Notes: generated by a model not told the origin, from the sequence alone. A stretch of 64,000 nucleotides of DNA from Candidatus Saccharibacteria bacterium UBA1932 (GCA_002337095.1 DDFI01000006.1:1-64000), one strand, 5' to 3'. Positions 35,236 to 44,438 are shown, counted from the first letter of the stretch. Numbers and translations: made by a program.

Positions 35236-35243
35236 GTTTATGC

Positions 35244-35249
35244 TATAAT
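35244..35249 (+). promoter_or_regulatory. extended -10 box of ftsEX
   Basis: TGC-TATAAT ending 7 nt before the ATG of ftsE; leaderless. Confidence 0.76.
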
Positions 35250-35256
35250 CAAATCA

Positions 35257-35940
35257 ATGATCTTGTTAGATAGAGTTACCAAAACATACGGCAAGACAAG
35301 CAAGCCGGCGCTTAATCGCGTGAGCTTGCATATTGAGCCTAACGAATTTGTGATTCTGGTTGGTACCAGCGGTGCGGGCAAGTCGACACTACTCAAGCTG
35401 CTCACCCGCGAAGAAAAGCCCACTAGTGGCAAAATTGTCGTTGGCGGTATCGACTATGACACCCTCAAAGACAAGCATATCCCGCTTCTTCGCCGCAAAA
35501 TTGGCGTAGTGTTCCAGGACTTCAAGCTGCTGCCGCAGCGCACCGTGTTCGAAAACGTCGCCTTCGCCCTCGAGATTGCTGGCATGACGAACCGCGAGAT
35601 CAAGAATACAGTGCCAAAAGTTATCGAGCTGGTGGGGCTATCGGGCAAAGAAAAGCAATTTCCGCATCAGTTGTCGGGTGGCGAGCGACAGCGCGTGGCG
35701 ATTGCCCGTGCCGTGGTGCGTCAGCCAAAAATCCTGATTGCCGATGAGCCAACGGGCAACCTTGATCCAAAGCACAGCTGGGATATTGTGCGTCTGCTCG
35801 AAAAAATCAATCGCTATGGCACCACTGTGCTGCTTACTACCCACAACGTCGAAATCGTCAACAAACTAAAACGGCGAGTGGTGACAATCGAGCACGGCAA
35901 GGTCACCAGCGACCAAGCGCAGGGGAGCTACCGACAATGA
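35257..35940 (+). CDS. ftsE: cell division ATPase FtsE
   Basis: ATPase of the FtsEX complex, 227 aa. Walker A VGTSGAGKST near 35-44, the signature LSGGERQR, Walker B ILIADEPTGN, and the Q-loop FQDFKLLP are present. It overlaps ftsX by 4 bp. Its place before a CHAP hydrolase supports a role in controlling wall cleavage at division. Confidence 0.94.
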   Translation: MILLDRVTKTYGKTSKPALNRVSLHIEPNEFVILVGTSGAGKSTLLKLLTREEKPTSGKIVVGGIDYDTLKDKHIPLLRRKIGVVFQDFKLLPQRTVFENVAFALEIAGMTNREIKNTVPKVIELVGLSGKEKQFPHQLSGGERQRVAIARAVVRQPKILIADEPTGNLDPKHSWDIVRLLEKINRYGTTVLLTTHNVEIVNKLKRRVVTIEHGKVTSDQAQGSYRQ

Positions 35941-36917
35941 CCAAAAAGCCCAATACTCGCGTGCTCACGCACCAAAAACGCAACCGGCGTCAGTGGCTGA
36001 CGTTCCTTCGGATGTGTCGCTATGGCGTAAACAACCTCAGCCGCAATATGTGGCTCACCATTGCTGCCACTGCAGTCATGACCATCACCTTGCTTGTAAT
36101 ATTTACAACAGTGGTTGCGCGCAATGTCCTTGATGATTCTGTGCAGGCGATCAGCAAAAAAGTGGACATGTCGATCTACCTAAAAGGCGATACGTCGCAG
36201 CGTGATATTGATGCAATGATGAGCAAAGTCCGTACGCTCCCAAATGTGACGGATGTCGCATACGTCAGTGCCGACGACGCCCGGGCGGATTTTATCGAAA
36301 ACAACAAATCTGATGCCAGCGCGCTCAATGCTATTAATAATGCCACCAACAAATTCTTCTCGAAGTTACGTGTTAATCTGAAGGATATTAACGACACTAG
36401 TAGCCTGGACGAATATGTCAAAAACGATGCCGAAGTTAAGAAGCACCTCGATCCAAACCACCCGCCATCATTTGCCGGTACGCGTCGTGATGCTATCAAA
36501 AACCTCGCGAAATGGACAGATTTTGCACAAAAAATCGGCCTTGGCGCCAGCATTATATTCGTTGCAATATCATCACTCATCGTGTTTAACACTATTCGCA
36601 TGGCAATATTCAACCGTCGCGACGAGATCGAAATGATGAAGCTAATTGGAGCTAACAAAGGCTTTATTCGCGGGCCATTTGTGGTTGAGGCTATGATATA
36701 CGGCGTTATTGCAGCGCTCATCGCGACATTGATCGGGTTCTTGGGTATGGTGGCAGCTGGCCCGGCGCTCGAAGGCTACGGCGTAGCGGTGGGGCACACC
36801 TCCGACGTCATCGTCATGTACTTACCGTTTGTAGTGCTGGCTATGTGTGCGGCCGGCGCGCTCATTGGCACAATTTCGTCACTCCTTGCCACGCGCAAAT
36901 ACCTAAAATTACGGTAA
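35937..36917 (+). CDS. ftsX: cell division protein FtsX
   Basis: Transmembrane partner of FtsE, 326 aa. A cytoplasmic N-terminus and one helix (about 36-58) precede an extracytoplasmic domain about 65-205, followed by three helices. Conserved RRDEIEMMKLIGANKGFIRGPF lies after the second helix. AGGGGAG precedes the ATG. The outer domain normally recruits a coiled-coil hydrolase, and one is encoded directly downstream. Confidence 0.93.
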   Translation: MTKKPNTRVLTHQKRNRRQWLTFLRMCRYGVNNLSRNMWLTIAATAVMTITLLVIFTTVVARNVLDDSVQAISKKVDMSIYLKGDTSQRDIDAMMSKVRTLPNVTDVAYVSADDARADFIENNKSDASALNAINNATNKFFSKLRVNLKDINDTSSLDEYVKNDAEVKKHLDPNHPPSFAGTRRDAIKNLAKWTDFAQKIGLGASIIFVAISSLIVFNTIRMAIFNRRDEIEMMKLIGANKGFIRGPFVVEAMIYGVIAALIATLIGFLGMVAAGPALEGYGVAVGHTSDVIVMYLPFVVLAMCAAGALIGTISSLLATRKYLKLR

Positions 36918-36927
36918 TGCCGGATGT

Positions 36928-36957
36928 TTGACATAGCGCTTGTGCCTATGATACAGT
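36928..36957 (+). promoter_or_regulatory. promoter of the CHAP hydrolase gene
   Basis: TTGACA (928-933), an 18-bp spacer and TACAGT (952-957), 7 nt before the ATG; leaderless. Confidence 0.75.
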
Positions 36958-36964
36958 ATAAGCA

Positions 36965-38152
36965 ATGAAACTATGGTCCACCACACCGGTTTCCAAAGGG
37001 TTAGCGACTAAATCAGCACTAGTCGCCGTTGCCGTCATGATTAGTATGTCGGGCGCCATTAGTGGTATGCCGGTAGCACGAGCCGACCAGTTTGACGACC
37101 AGATGTATGCCATCAACCAAAAAATGCAGCAATACCAACGGCAAGCCAACGAGCTGAGTGCAAAAGCAAGCTCGCTACAGGCCGAACTGACCCGAATCAC
37201 CAACGAAAAAAATGCCCTTATCGCGCAGCTCGACCTAACCCAGCAAAAATATGACCTACTAACACAGCAAATTGCTGATACAAAGGTCAAGATCCAGCAG
37301 AATAAAGATGCGCTGGGCGATACAATTGTCGACATGTATGCCGATGATTCGATTTCGTCGCTCGAAATGCTAGCAAGCAGCAAGAACATCGGTGACTATG
37401 TCGACAAGCAGGAATACCGTACTGCGGTGCGCAACAACCTCGACAAAACAATCAAGGACATCCAGGACTTGCAAGCAAAGCTCAAAAAATCCCAGGACGA
37501 AGTGCAAAAAGTCCTGGAGGAGCAAAAAACCCAAAAAGCAGCTATTGAGGCGAAAGAAGCCGAGCAGGCCGACCTGGTGGCGCGCACTCGTAATGATGAG
37601 GCGGCGTATCAGCAGCTGGTGAATGATTCGCGGGCGCAGCTGCAGAGCGTTGCCGCCCAGCAGCAGGCGTATTTCGCAGCCTTGCGGCGCCAGAATGGCG
37701 GATCGTTTAATAGCGGTGTAGTTGGCTCGTTCGTGTTTGATAATTTTAGCGGTAATATGGGCTGTAGTGGTGGGTATCCGTACTGCGGGCCCCAGGATAC
37801 TTCGGTGGATCCGTGGCAGCTATATAACCGCGAATGTGTCAGCTATGCAGCGTGGCGCATTGATCAGGTGTATGGTAGGCGCGTGCAACCTTTTGGCGGT
37901 GCCGGTAATGCCTACCAGTGGGGGCAGGGTTCGGCAATCGGCGCCTGGCGTGTGACTGATCCGCAGCCTGGCGACGCGGTCGTGCTGCCTATTATGAGTG
38001 GCTTTGCGCCCGTTGGCCACCTAATGGTAGTCGAGGGCGTATCGAATGGCTGGGTACATGTGAGCCAATATAATTTTGGCGGGACGGGCGAGTACAGCAC
38101 AATGGACATTCGTACGAGCGGCGTGATTTTCCTGCGATTCCCAAATAAATAA
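36965..38152 (+). CDS. secreted coiled-coil CHAP peptidoglycan hydrolase (PcsB-like)
   Basis: 395 aa. A signal peptide (about 1-42, ending PVARA) is followed by a long coiled coil (about 45-235, Gln/Lys/Glu heptads), a Gly-rich linker, and a CHAP domain (about 265-393) with the catalytic Cys in NRECVSYAAWR and His in PVGHLMVVEGV. This is the architecture of PcsB and related enzymes that FtsEX activates. It follows ftsX by 47 nt but has its own promoter. Confidence 0.91.
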   Translation: MKLWSTTPVSKGLATKSALVAVAVMISMSGAISGMPVARADQFDDQMYAINQKMQQYQRQANELSAKASSLQAELTRITNEKNALIAQLDLTQQKYDLLTQQIADTKVKIQQNKDALGDTIVDMYADDSISSLEMLASSKNIGDYVDKQEYRTAVRNNLDKTIKDIQDLQAKLKKSQDEVQKVLEEQKTQKAAIEAKEAEQADLVARTRNDEAAYQQLVNDSRAQLQSVAAQQQAYFAALRRQNGGSFNSGVVGSFVFDNFSGNMGCSGGYPYCGPQDTSVDPWQLYNRECVSYAAWRIDQVYGRRVQPFGGAGNAYQWGQGSAIGAWRVTDPQPGDAVVLPIMSGFAPVGHLMVVEGVSNGWVHVSQYNFGGTGEYSTMDIRTSGVIFLRFPNK

Positions 38153-38199
38153 TCAGCCGAGTGTCGCGTAATCTATGGTGCAGCTACCAATTGGTGCGC

Positions 38200-38205
38200 T
38201 ATAAT
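38200..38205 (+). promoter_or_regulatory. -10 box of the S41 protease gene
   Basis: TATAAT with a leader of about 30 nt containing GAGGGAG before the GTG at 38242. Confidence 0.65.
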
Positions 38206-38241
38206 CATAAACAGTAACTAACACCAATAGAGGGAGCTCAC

Positions 38242-39453
38242 GTGGAGTCTATGCAGCATCAGGCCGGGTATCAGCCCAAAAAAACGTTTTCGCAGTCTAC
38301 TTTGGTGGCGGTGAGCGCCATCATGATGATTATTGGGGTGATAATCGGCATGCGCAGCGATCAAATTATTGCGGCGGTTGCGCCTGTGTTTGGCGCCAAG
38401 GTCGAGACAGGCACGCTCGATCTATCAAATGTTCAGCAGACGTACCGTCAACTAAAGGCTAACTACGATGGTAATCTCGATATCAACGCACTGATCAATG
38501 GCGCAAGTCGCGGCATGGTGGCGGCAGCTGGCGACCCCTATACAGTGTATATGGACAAGAACGAGGCAGACGAATTTAACAAAGAGCTCTCGGGCGATGT
38601 TGGCGGCGGAATCGGTGCAGAGATTGGCGTGCGGAGCGGTCAGCCGACTATTGTACGTATCTTAGCGGGCAACCCCGCAGAGGCCGCTGGCATCAAGGCG
38701 GGCGATGTGCTGATGGCAGTAGGCGGCGAGTCGACCAACGATTACTCGGCAGACAAGGCGGCCTCGTTAGTGCGTGGTGCGGCTGGCAGTACGGTTACAA
38801 TTACGGTCAAGCGGGGCGTAGATACCAAAGAATTCACCATTACGCGCCAAGTGGTCAGCAATCCTAGCGTCACAAGTAGTGTCGCGGGGGGCATCGGCAC
38901 GATAAAAATCAGCCGGTTTGATCAGCAGACGGGTGAACTAGCGCGCCAAGCGGCGCTCTCGTGCACCGCACAGCATGTCAGGGGTGTTATCCTTGATCTG
39001 CGAGATAATGGTGGCGGGTATGTCGATGCCGCCCAGGCAGTCGCCGGGCTGTGGCTTGCCTCAGACAAGCTGGTTGTCACCGAAAAAACTGCCGACAAGG
39101 TGGTCGATAGCCTTAATGCTACCGGCGACCCTATCCTTAAGGGCATCAAAACCATTGTGCTCGTCAATGGTAGTACGGCCAGTGCCAGCGAGATTGTATC
39201 GGGGGCGCTTAAGGAGTATGGTGTCGCCACGCTCATTGGTGAGAAAACATTTGGCAAGGGCACGGTGCAGGAGCAGATCAAGCTGCCGGGCGGCGCTCTA
39301 CTGAAGGTGACGATGGCCAGATGGTTTACCCCTCAAGGAAAAAACATCACTAAAGAAGGCATCCAACCAAATCAAACCGTGCCGCTGACGGTAACTGATG
39401 TTGATGCCGGCAATGATCCCCAGATGGATGCTGCCATACAGGCGCTGAAATAG
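38242..39453 (+). CDS. S41 carboxy-terminal processing protease
   Basis: CtpA/Prc-type periplasmic-side serine protease, 403 aa. One N-terminal membrane helix (about 22-42), a PDZ domain (about 105-190) and the S41 catalytic domain. The catalytic Ser is in GSTASASEIVSGAL and the Lys in GEKTFGKGTVQ. CtpA proteases often limit wall hydrolases, which would suit the neighbouring CHAP enzyme; that link is an inference. The start is GTG with GGGAG upstream. Confidence 0.92.
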   Translation: MESMQHQAGYQPKKTFSQSTLVAVSAIMMIIGVIIGMRSDQIIAAVAPVFGAKVETGTLDLSNVQQTYRQLKANYDGNLDINALINGASRGMVAAAGDPYTVYMDKNEADEFNKELSGDVGGGIGAEIGVRSGQPTIVRILAGNPAEAAGIKAGDVLMAVGGESTNDYSADKAASLVRGAAGSTVTITVKRGVDTKEFTITRQVVSNPSVTSSVAGGIGTIKISRFDQQTGELARQAALSCTAQHVRGVILDLRDNGGGYVDAAQAVAGLWLASDKLVVTEKTADKVVDSLNATGDPILKGIKTIVLVNGSTASASEIVSGALKEYGVATLIGEKTFGKGTVQEQIKLPGGALLKVTMARWFTPQGKNITKEGIQPNQTVPLTVTDVDAGNDPQMDAAIQALK

Positions 39454-39480
39454 CTGCCGCAACGCTTGTGTTTAGGGCCA

Positions 39481-39486
39481 TACAAT
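39481..39486 (+). promoter_or_regulatory. -10 box of the receiver gene
   Basis: TACAAT followed by a short leader with TAGGAGT before the ATG at 39505. Confidence 0.58.
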
Positions 39487-39504
39487 AGTACGATAGGAGT
39501 AGAT

Positions 39505-39897
39505 ATGTCAAAAAAGAAAATTCTTTTGGTAGAAGACGACATGGCGCTAGCCGCCGTATACAAATCGCGACTAGAGCTAGAGGGTTTTGACGTGCGCCAA
39601 GTCGACAATGGCGAGGATGCTTTGTCGGCAGCGATCGAATACCGCCCAGATCTGATTGTACTGGATGTAATGATGCCAAAAATTAGTGGCTTTGATGTGC
39701 TTGATATCATACGCAACACCCCCGAGACCACAAATATGCGTGTGATTATGCTGACTGCGCTTAGCCAGCAGAAAGACCGTACACGTGCCGAAGAGTTGGG
39801 GGCAGATGAGTATCTTGTGAAGTCGCAAGTAGTCATTGGCGATGTTGTTGATCGTATTCGTCATCATTTGGGCATGAACGCTGCCGAACAAAGATAA
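39505..39897 (+). CDS. single-domain response regulator receiver
   Basis: 130 aa, only a receiver domain. The acidic pair is in LLVEDDMALA, the phospho-acceptor Asp in LIVLDVMMPKISG, the Thr in VIMLTALSQQ, and the Lys in DEYLVKSQV. There is no output domain, so it must act by protein contact. No kinase is adjacent; the soluble kinase at 45143 is the only one in the window. The start at 39505 has TAGGAGT upstream; an upstream in-frame ATG lacks support. Confidence 0.9.
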   Translation: MSKKKILLVEDDMALAAVYKSRLELEGFDVRQVDNGEDALSAAIEYRPDLIVLDVMMPKISGFDVLDIIRNTPETTNMRVIMLTALSQQKDRTRAEELGADEYLVKSQVVIGDVVDRIRHHLGMNAAEQR

Positions 39898-39923
39898 GCG
39901 ATAGTAGGGGGTAATTACCCTAT

Positions 39924-39959
39924 AAAAACACTCCGCTCTCATAATCAATGAGCGGAGTG
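39924..39959 (-). terminator. intrinsic terminator of rpmA
   Basis: Ten-bp stem CACTCCGCTC / GAGCGGAGTG with an 11-nt loop. On the minus strand it is followed by five T residues, so it ends rpmA; it may also slow plus-strand transcripts of the receiver gene. Confidence 0.85.
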
Positions 39960-39993
39960 AAATACTAATAGTAGAGGCAGCCTAGGCTGGGGC

Positions 39994-40266
39994 TTAATCG
40001 ACGCAAACTTGAGTGCGAGGAACAGTGTGGCCGGTGAACGAGCCTTTTTTGACTTTTTTGAAGCTTACGATGCCTGGCTTGGCGGCATGGATGGTGTAGT
40101 TGCGGCTGAGGTACGTGCCAGGACCAGCGATTTTGGTGCTGCCTGTTTGGCGGACAAGTACTTCGCCCGCAGAGACTTTTTGGCCACCAAAACGTTTGAC
40201 ACCAAGGCGGGCGCCCGCATTGTTGTGGATGTTCTTGCTAGTACCGCCGGCTTTGACGTGTGACAT
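39994..40266 (-). CDS. rpmA: 50S ribosomal protein L27
   Basis: 90 aa. The N-terminus begins directly with SHVKAGGTSKN, without the longer leader cleaved by Prp in Firmicutes. The core GARLGVKRFGGQKVSAGEVLVRQ matches L27 throughout. AAGGAG lies before the ATG. It stands alone with its own promoter and terminator, apart from rplU. Confidence 0.95.
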   Translation of the reverse strand: MSHVKAGGTSKNIHNNAGARLGVKRFGGQKVSAGEVLVRQTGSTKIAGPGTYLSRNYTIHAAKPGIVSFKKVKKGSFTGHTVPRTQVCVD

Positions 40267-40303
40267 ACAAACTCCTTAGTAGTTGTTATAAATAATCTGT
40301 TCT

Positions 40304-40309
40304 ATTGTA
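40304..40309 (-). promoter_or_regulatory. -10 box of rpmA
   Basis: TACAAT on the minus strand with a leader of about 30 nt carrying AAGGAG. Confidence 0.65.
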
Positions 40310-40328
40310 CGCTGAATAACGAATTTCG

Positions 40329-41522
40329 TCAAGCCTTTTCGAGGAGTAATAATTCTCGGGCAACGACTTGGTTTTCGCGATAATATAGCAGCTGAGCTGG
40401 GGTGACGTGTGTGAGCATGCGGCGTTGATAGCCAAGGCGTTCGAGGCCCGAGATAAGTGGTAGATGAGTGAACAGTCCGCGCGCATCACGCCACGCGGGA
40501 ACGGCCAGACAGAGTGGCGTGCCGGACGATAGCTGTGGGTGGATATTCACTAGGAAATCGCTCACAATATGATTGCAGTTGCCCCTGACCTCACGCAGCT
40601 TGGCCGCAGATGGTGGGGCGCTAAATGGCTGACCCAAGTATGTCTCGCAGGCGACCGCATCAATAGGCTGTTGCCAGGTGGTGGTCATAGCATCGCCCTC
40701 ATGGAGATACCAGTCGAAATGAATGCGATGCGACTCCTCGAGCCAGTTGAGGTTGTCGCGGCTGTATCGGATCATTTTTTCGGAGAGATCTGTGCCGTAC
40801 ACCGCAAAGCCAAGCAGGGCGGCCTCTTGCAGCAAGGTGCCGGTGCCGCAGAATGGGTCGAGGATGCGCTGGCGTAGTATGTCAGGATCATCGCCAGTGC
40901 CTCGTGATCCGGGTGGCATAGCAAGCATGTTTATCATCATCCGGGCGAGTTTGGGCGGCAGCATGCCGACGAATGCATCGGTACGTGGCCGGGCTTGGTC
41001 GCGCGCGGCCAGTGCGGTGATGTTTTGGGCGCCCACACTTTCGGCGATGATGATCGTGCGGCCGTCACTGACGACTAATAGCTCGACCTTGTTGTCTGCG
41101 AGGCCAAGCTTGTTATGATGAGAAGTCGCCGTATTGAGCGCCGGTTCGGCATTAGGGATAACGCGTAGGCTGACGCCGTGCTCGCGGAGTTTTTGTTTGA
41201 GGATAATGGCGGTTTTTTGCACCTCGCGCGGGCTCACCGAGAATCCATAGGCGCTGATACCGAGCGTCAGTTTGCCCTCGTGCGCCATCCAGGCCTGGGT
41301 ATATGATTTGATAATGTGTTGGCTCGCGCGGCGCCAATCGCCAGTAAGCTCGGCGACGATCCGCCCAGTTTTTTGGCTGCCACCAAGGCGGTCTACCGAA
41401 AGAGTATCGGTTGCGACTCGTGCCGCCGCATCGCCAAACCATGCGGTATGCTTTGAGCCAAAAAGTTGTTCAAGCTCTGCCATGCCGAGCGCCGGCTGTC
41501 GTCCTAGAATCGCCACATACAT
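40329..41522 (-). CDS. Trm11/TrmG10-like nucleic acid methylase
   Basis: About 397 aa. The C-terminal half is a Rossmann methylase with SAM motif I LDPFCGTGTLLQEA and FAVYGTDLSEKMI; the catalytic box reads ACETYLGQP instead of the usual DPPYG. The N-terminal half resembles the THUMP-containing region of archaeal tRNA guanosine methylases. The likely target is tRNA guanosine. The start at 41522 lies 6 nt after a TATACT box; the GTG at 41540 would precede that box. Confidence 0.75.
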   Translation of the reverse strand: MYVAILGRQPALGMAELEQLFGSKHTAWFGDAAARVATDTLSVDRLGGSQKTGRIVAELTGDWRRASQHIIKSYTQAWMAHEGKLTLGISAYGFSVSPREVQKTAIILKQKLREHGVSLRVIPNAEPALNTATSHHNKLGLADNKVELLVVSDGRTIIIAESVGAQNITALAARDQARPRTDAFVGMLPPKLARMMINMLAMPPGSRGTGDDPDILRQRILDPFCGTGTLLQEAALLGFAVYGTDLSEKMIRYSRDNLNWLEESHRIHFDWYLHEGDAMTTTWQQPIDAVACETYLGQPFSAPPSAAKLREVRGNCNHIVSDFLVNIHPQLSSGTPLCLAVPAWRDARGLFTHLPLISGLERLGYQRRMLTHVTPAQLLYYRENQVVARELLLLEKA

Positions 41523-41528
41523 GCTATT

Positions 41529-41534
41529 AGTATA
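41529..41534 (-). promoter_or_regulatory. -10 box of the Trm11-like gene
   Basis: TATACT on the minus strand, 6 nt before the ATG at 41522; leaderless. Confidence 0.7.
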
Positions 41535-41582
41535 TACCACGAGCGACTTGTCGAGAAATAGCGGCCGGGATGATGATAATGG

Positions 41583-41588
41583 TATACT
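41583..41588 (+). promoter_or_regulatory. -10 box of the 41595 gene
   Basis: TATACT 6 nt before the ATG at 41595; leaderless and divergent from the Trm11-like gene. Confidence 0.72.
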
Positions 41589-41594
41589 AGGGAT

Positions 41595-42641
41595 ATGTCT
41601 ATCAAAACATGGTTGAGCGTGCTAACGCTAGGGCTGGTTGCGCTGGTTGTTTACCTGGCGCGACACGAGCTGGCTCGGGCGTGGGAACTGCTGGCAACGG
41701 TAAACATTTGGGCGTTGTTGCTGACGATGGTCGGCATGTTTGCCAGCCTGTACGCAGCAGGGCAGATGGTGTTTTCGTATTTGCGACGCAAGGGCTACTT
41801 GGGCGAGACTTCCCCGATCACGCTAATGCGCATGTCGCTCGAGATGAACTTTGTAAGCCATGTGCTGCCGAGTGGCGGCCTAAGCGGCATCTCTTACATG
41901 GGGTGGCGACTGGGTAAGCTAGGTGTGCCTACCAGCAAATCTACCATGGCGCAGGTGGTTAAGCTATTTGCGCAGTTCGCCTCGTTCATTACACTGCTAA
42001 TCATAGCGGTACTGATGGTCACGATTGACGGCTCGATTAATCGCTGGCTGATTTTGCTGAGCAGTATCCTGACTGGCAGTATGATTGCGGCGACGATTGG
42101 CGGAGTATATATGATTCGTAGCCGTGCGCGCACCGAGAAGATTGGCGGCGTCATTGTCAGGTTCATCAATTCGGCGATTTGCCGGATCACTGGGGGGCGC
42201 AAGCGGACAGTATTGAGCCCTGCCAGGGTGCGGCAAGCATTGTTAGAGATGCACGAGGACTATGTGGTGCTCGAGCGTGACGTTAGTGTGCTCAAATGGC
42301 CCTATTTGTGGGGAATATTATTTACGCTTGCCGACGTATCGATATTTTGGATCACATTTTGGGCACTGGGGACACCAGCGAATCCTGCGCCAATACTGAT
42401 TGCGTATGGGGTTGCGACGATTGCGGGATTTTTGGTAGCTACTCCTGGTGGTGCCGGGGCGTACGAGGCGCTGATGGTGGGTGTGCTCCAGGTGGCAGGT
42501 GTGCCGACCGACAAGGCGATTGCTGGCATTTTGCTGGCGCGCATGATTATCCTGACGATCACAATTCTGGGCGGCTATGTATTCTATCAACACGCGATTT
42601 TGCGCTATGGAAAACGAACTACCGAACCTACCGACATTTAG
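41595..42641 (+). CDS. lysylphosphatidylglycerol synthetase-type flippase domain protein
   Basis: 348 aa membrane protein of the UPF0104/AglD family with about eight helices. Family-like motifs are LPSGGLSGISYM near residue 95 and ATPGGAGAYEALMVGVLQ near 280. It lacks the cytoplasmic aminoacyl transferase domain of MprF, so it is probably a lipid or lipid-linked sugar flippase. It overlaps xseA by 35 bp. Confidence 0.82.
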   Translation: MSIKTWLSVLTLGLVALVVYLARHELARAWELLATVNIWALLLTMVGMFASLYAAGQMVFSYLRRKGYLGETSPITLMRMSLEMNFVSHVLPSGGLSGISYMGWRLGKLGVPTSKSTMAQVVKLFAQFASFITLLIIAVLMVTIDGSINRWLILLSSILTGSMIAATIGGVYMIRSRARTEKIGGVIVRFINSAICRITGGRKRTVLSPARVRQALLEMHEDYVVLERDVSVLKWPYLWGILFTLADVSIFWITFWALGTPANPAPILIAYGVATIAGFLVATPGGAGAYEALMVGVLQVAGVPTDKAIAGILLARMIILTITILGGYVFYQHAILRYGKRTTEPTDI

Positions 42642-43713
42642 CGTTAGCGACCTGATTGCCAGTGTCAATCAGACGTTTGAGTACGCATACCCGACGCTTC
42701 AGGTCACGGGCGAAGTAGCGAGTTTTAAGGTAAATCAGGAAAAATTTGTGTTTTTTGACCTCAAAGATGCGGGCGGGAGTGTCGGGTGCTTTATGACGGT
42801 ATGGCAGCTGAGGGTGCCTATCGAGGACGGCATGCGCGTAGTGGTACAGGCTACGCCGAAGCTGACACAGTGGGGTAAGTTTAGCCTGACGGTGCAATCG
42901 GTGCGCCCCAGTGGCGAGGGGGATTTGCGCAAAAGTTTCGAGCTGCTAAAGCGCAAACTCGAGCTAGAGGGCTTATTTGCGCCTGAGCGTAAGCGCCCGT
43001 TGCCAGAGATGCCGCAGCATATTGGCGTCATTAGTAGCACGCAGGCCGCGGGGTATGCTGATTTTATCAAGATTCTGGGCGATCGCTGGGGCGGGATTCG
43101 CGTGGATGTGGCACAGGTGCAGGTGCAGGGCAGGGATGCGCCCGATCAGATGATTCGAGCGATCAACTATTTTAACGAGCAAGCCGAGCTACCCGAAGTC
43201 ATCGTGATTATTCGTGGCGGCGGTAGTGCGGACGACCTTGCGGCATTTAATGATGAGCTGCTAGTACGCGAAATCGCCGCCAGTCGTATCCCGACCCTAG
43301 TAGGGGTAGGGCACGAGACCGATGAATCGCTAGCTGATCTTGCGGCTGATGTGCGCGCTGCGACGCCTAGTAATGCTGCCCAACTGCTAGTGCCAGACCG
43401 ACGTCAGCTGATAGCGATGTCGCGGCAGCTGGTGGCAGCGCTGTTGCCGCGGATGGAGCGGGTGCTCGACGACTCCCGCGTTCAGGTGCGGCTACTGATG
43501 GCGCAGGCAATCGATCAGGCAGAGATCCGCATTACTACGGCAATCGATCAACTCGCCGTCATGCAGCGCTACATTGCCGAGCTCAATCCGGCCCAGGTAT
43601 TGGTGCGCGGCTATGCGATCATGCGTGGCGAGGCGACGCCAGGCGCGGCCATTGTCGTCGAAACAATAGATACTATTATTACTGCGGAGGTAACCCATGT
43701 CGACCAAAAATAA
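42607..43713 (+). CDS. xseA: exodeoxyribonuclease VII large subunit
   Basis: 368 aa. An N-terminal OB fold (FSVSDLIASVNQTFE, VTGEVASFK) is followed by the catalytic domain with GVISSTQAAGYADFI, IIIRGGGSADDLAAFND and GVGHETDESLADLAADVRA. It is somewhat shorter than the 400-450 aa norm, missing part of the C-terminal coiled coil. The start at 42607 lies inside the end of the flippase gene. It overlaps xseB by 17 bp. Confidence 0.94.
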   Translation: MENELPNLPTFSVSDLIASVNQTFEYAYPTLQVTGEVASFKVNQEKFVFFDLKDAGGSVGCFMTVWQLRVPIEDGMRVVVQATPKLTQWGKFSLTVQSVRPSGEGDLRKSFELLKRKLELEGLFAPERKRPLPEMPQHIGVISSTQAAGYADFIKILGDRWGGIRVDVAQVQVQGRDAPDQMIRAINYFNEQAELPEVIVIIRGGGSADDLAAFNDELLVREIAASRIPTLVGVGHETDESLADLAADVRAATPSNAAQLLVPDRRQLIAMSRQLVAALLPRMERVLDDSRVQVRLLMAQAIDQAEIRITTAIDQLAVMQRYIAELNPAQVLVRGYAIMRGEATPGAAIVVETIDTIITAEVTHVDQK

Positions 43714-43906
43714 CCCAACTATCACCGAAAAAATGGCCATGCTGCGCGACATCACCGCGTGGTTTGATAGCGATGAATTTGTGATCGAACAGGCAACAGG
43801 CAAATTCGCCGAGGCCGAAAAGCTCGCACGCGATATCGAGCAAGATCTTGCCCATGCCAAAAACGACATTACCGTACTCAAGCAAAAATTTGATCAAGCT
43901 GCATGA
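43697..43906 (+). CDS. xseB: exodeoxyribonuclease VII small subunit
   Basis: 69 aa helical protein located directly after xseA, as usual. It keeps the family pattern with FAEAEKLARDIEQDL. GCGGAGGT lies before the ATG. The end overlaps the next gene by 4 bp. Confidence 0.85.
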   Translation: MSTKNNPTITEKMAMLRDITAWFDSDEFVIEQATGKFAEAEKLARDIEQDLAHAKNDITVLKQKFDQAA

Positions 43907-44418
43907 TATCGTTACTGGTGATTGGCGGCATTCTCCTTGTGCTATTTGGTGGCGTTGCACTGATAGGTGCACCGTATGTGCCAAGCAAGCCTCGCGATTT
44001 GCCAACGGTATTCACCGAGCTATACCCACTTGGCGCCAATGATGTGCTAGTAGACATCGGCAGCGGGGACGGCGTGGTTTTGCGGTATGCAGCGCGCTAC
44101 GGCGCTCGGGCGATAGGCTACGAGCTCAATCCGATACTGGTGAGCATCAGCCGCTGGCTGTCTCGAGCGAATAATCGTATCAGCACGCGCTGCTGTGATT
44201 TTTGGCGTACGCCACTGCCGCTCGAGGTTACCGTATGCTATATTTTTGCAGAATCGCGAGATATTAATCGGATGGCGACACGGGTGCAGCAGGCCGCTAC
44301 ACGTGCTGGTCGACCGGTGGCGCTGATAAGCTATGGTTTCATGCTGCGCGATTATCCACTAGTGCGGAGTATCGGTGCGCACCATCTGTATCAAATTCCA
44401 CCTTTACACCCGGCCTAG
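43903..44418 (+). CDS. membrane-anchored class I SAM methyltransferase
   Basis: 171 aa. One N-terminal helix (about 3-25) anchors a small Rossmann domain with motif I LVDIGSGDGVVLRYA and motif II AIGYELNPILV. The substrate is unknown; similar small proteins have been described as lysine methyltransferase-like. It is translationally coupled to xseB. Confidence 0.82.
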   Translation: MISLLVIGGILLVLFGGVALIGAPYVPSKPRDLPTVFTELYPLGANDVLVDIGSGDGVVLRYAARYGARAIGYELNPILVSISRWLSRANNRISTRCCDFWRTPLPLEVTVCYIFAESRDINRMATRVQQAATRAGRPVALISYGFMLRDYPLVRSIGAHHLYQIPPLHPA

Positions 44419-44425
44419 ACATAAG

Positions 44426-44431
44426 TATAAT
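44426..44431 (+). promoter_or_regulatory. -10 box of the 44439 gene
   Basis: TATAAT 7 nt before the ATG; leaderless. Confidence 0.72.
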
Positions 44432-44438
44432 AGACGCT

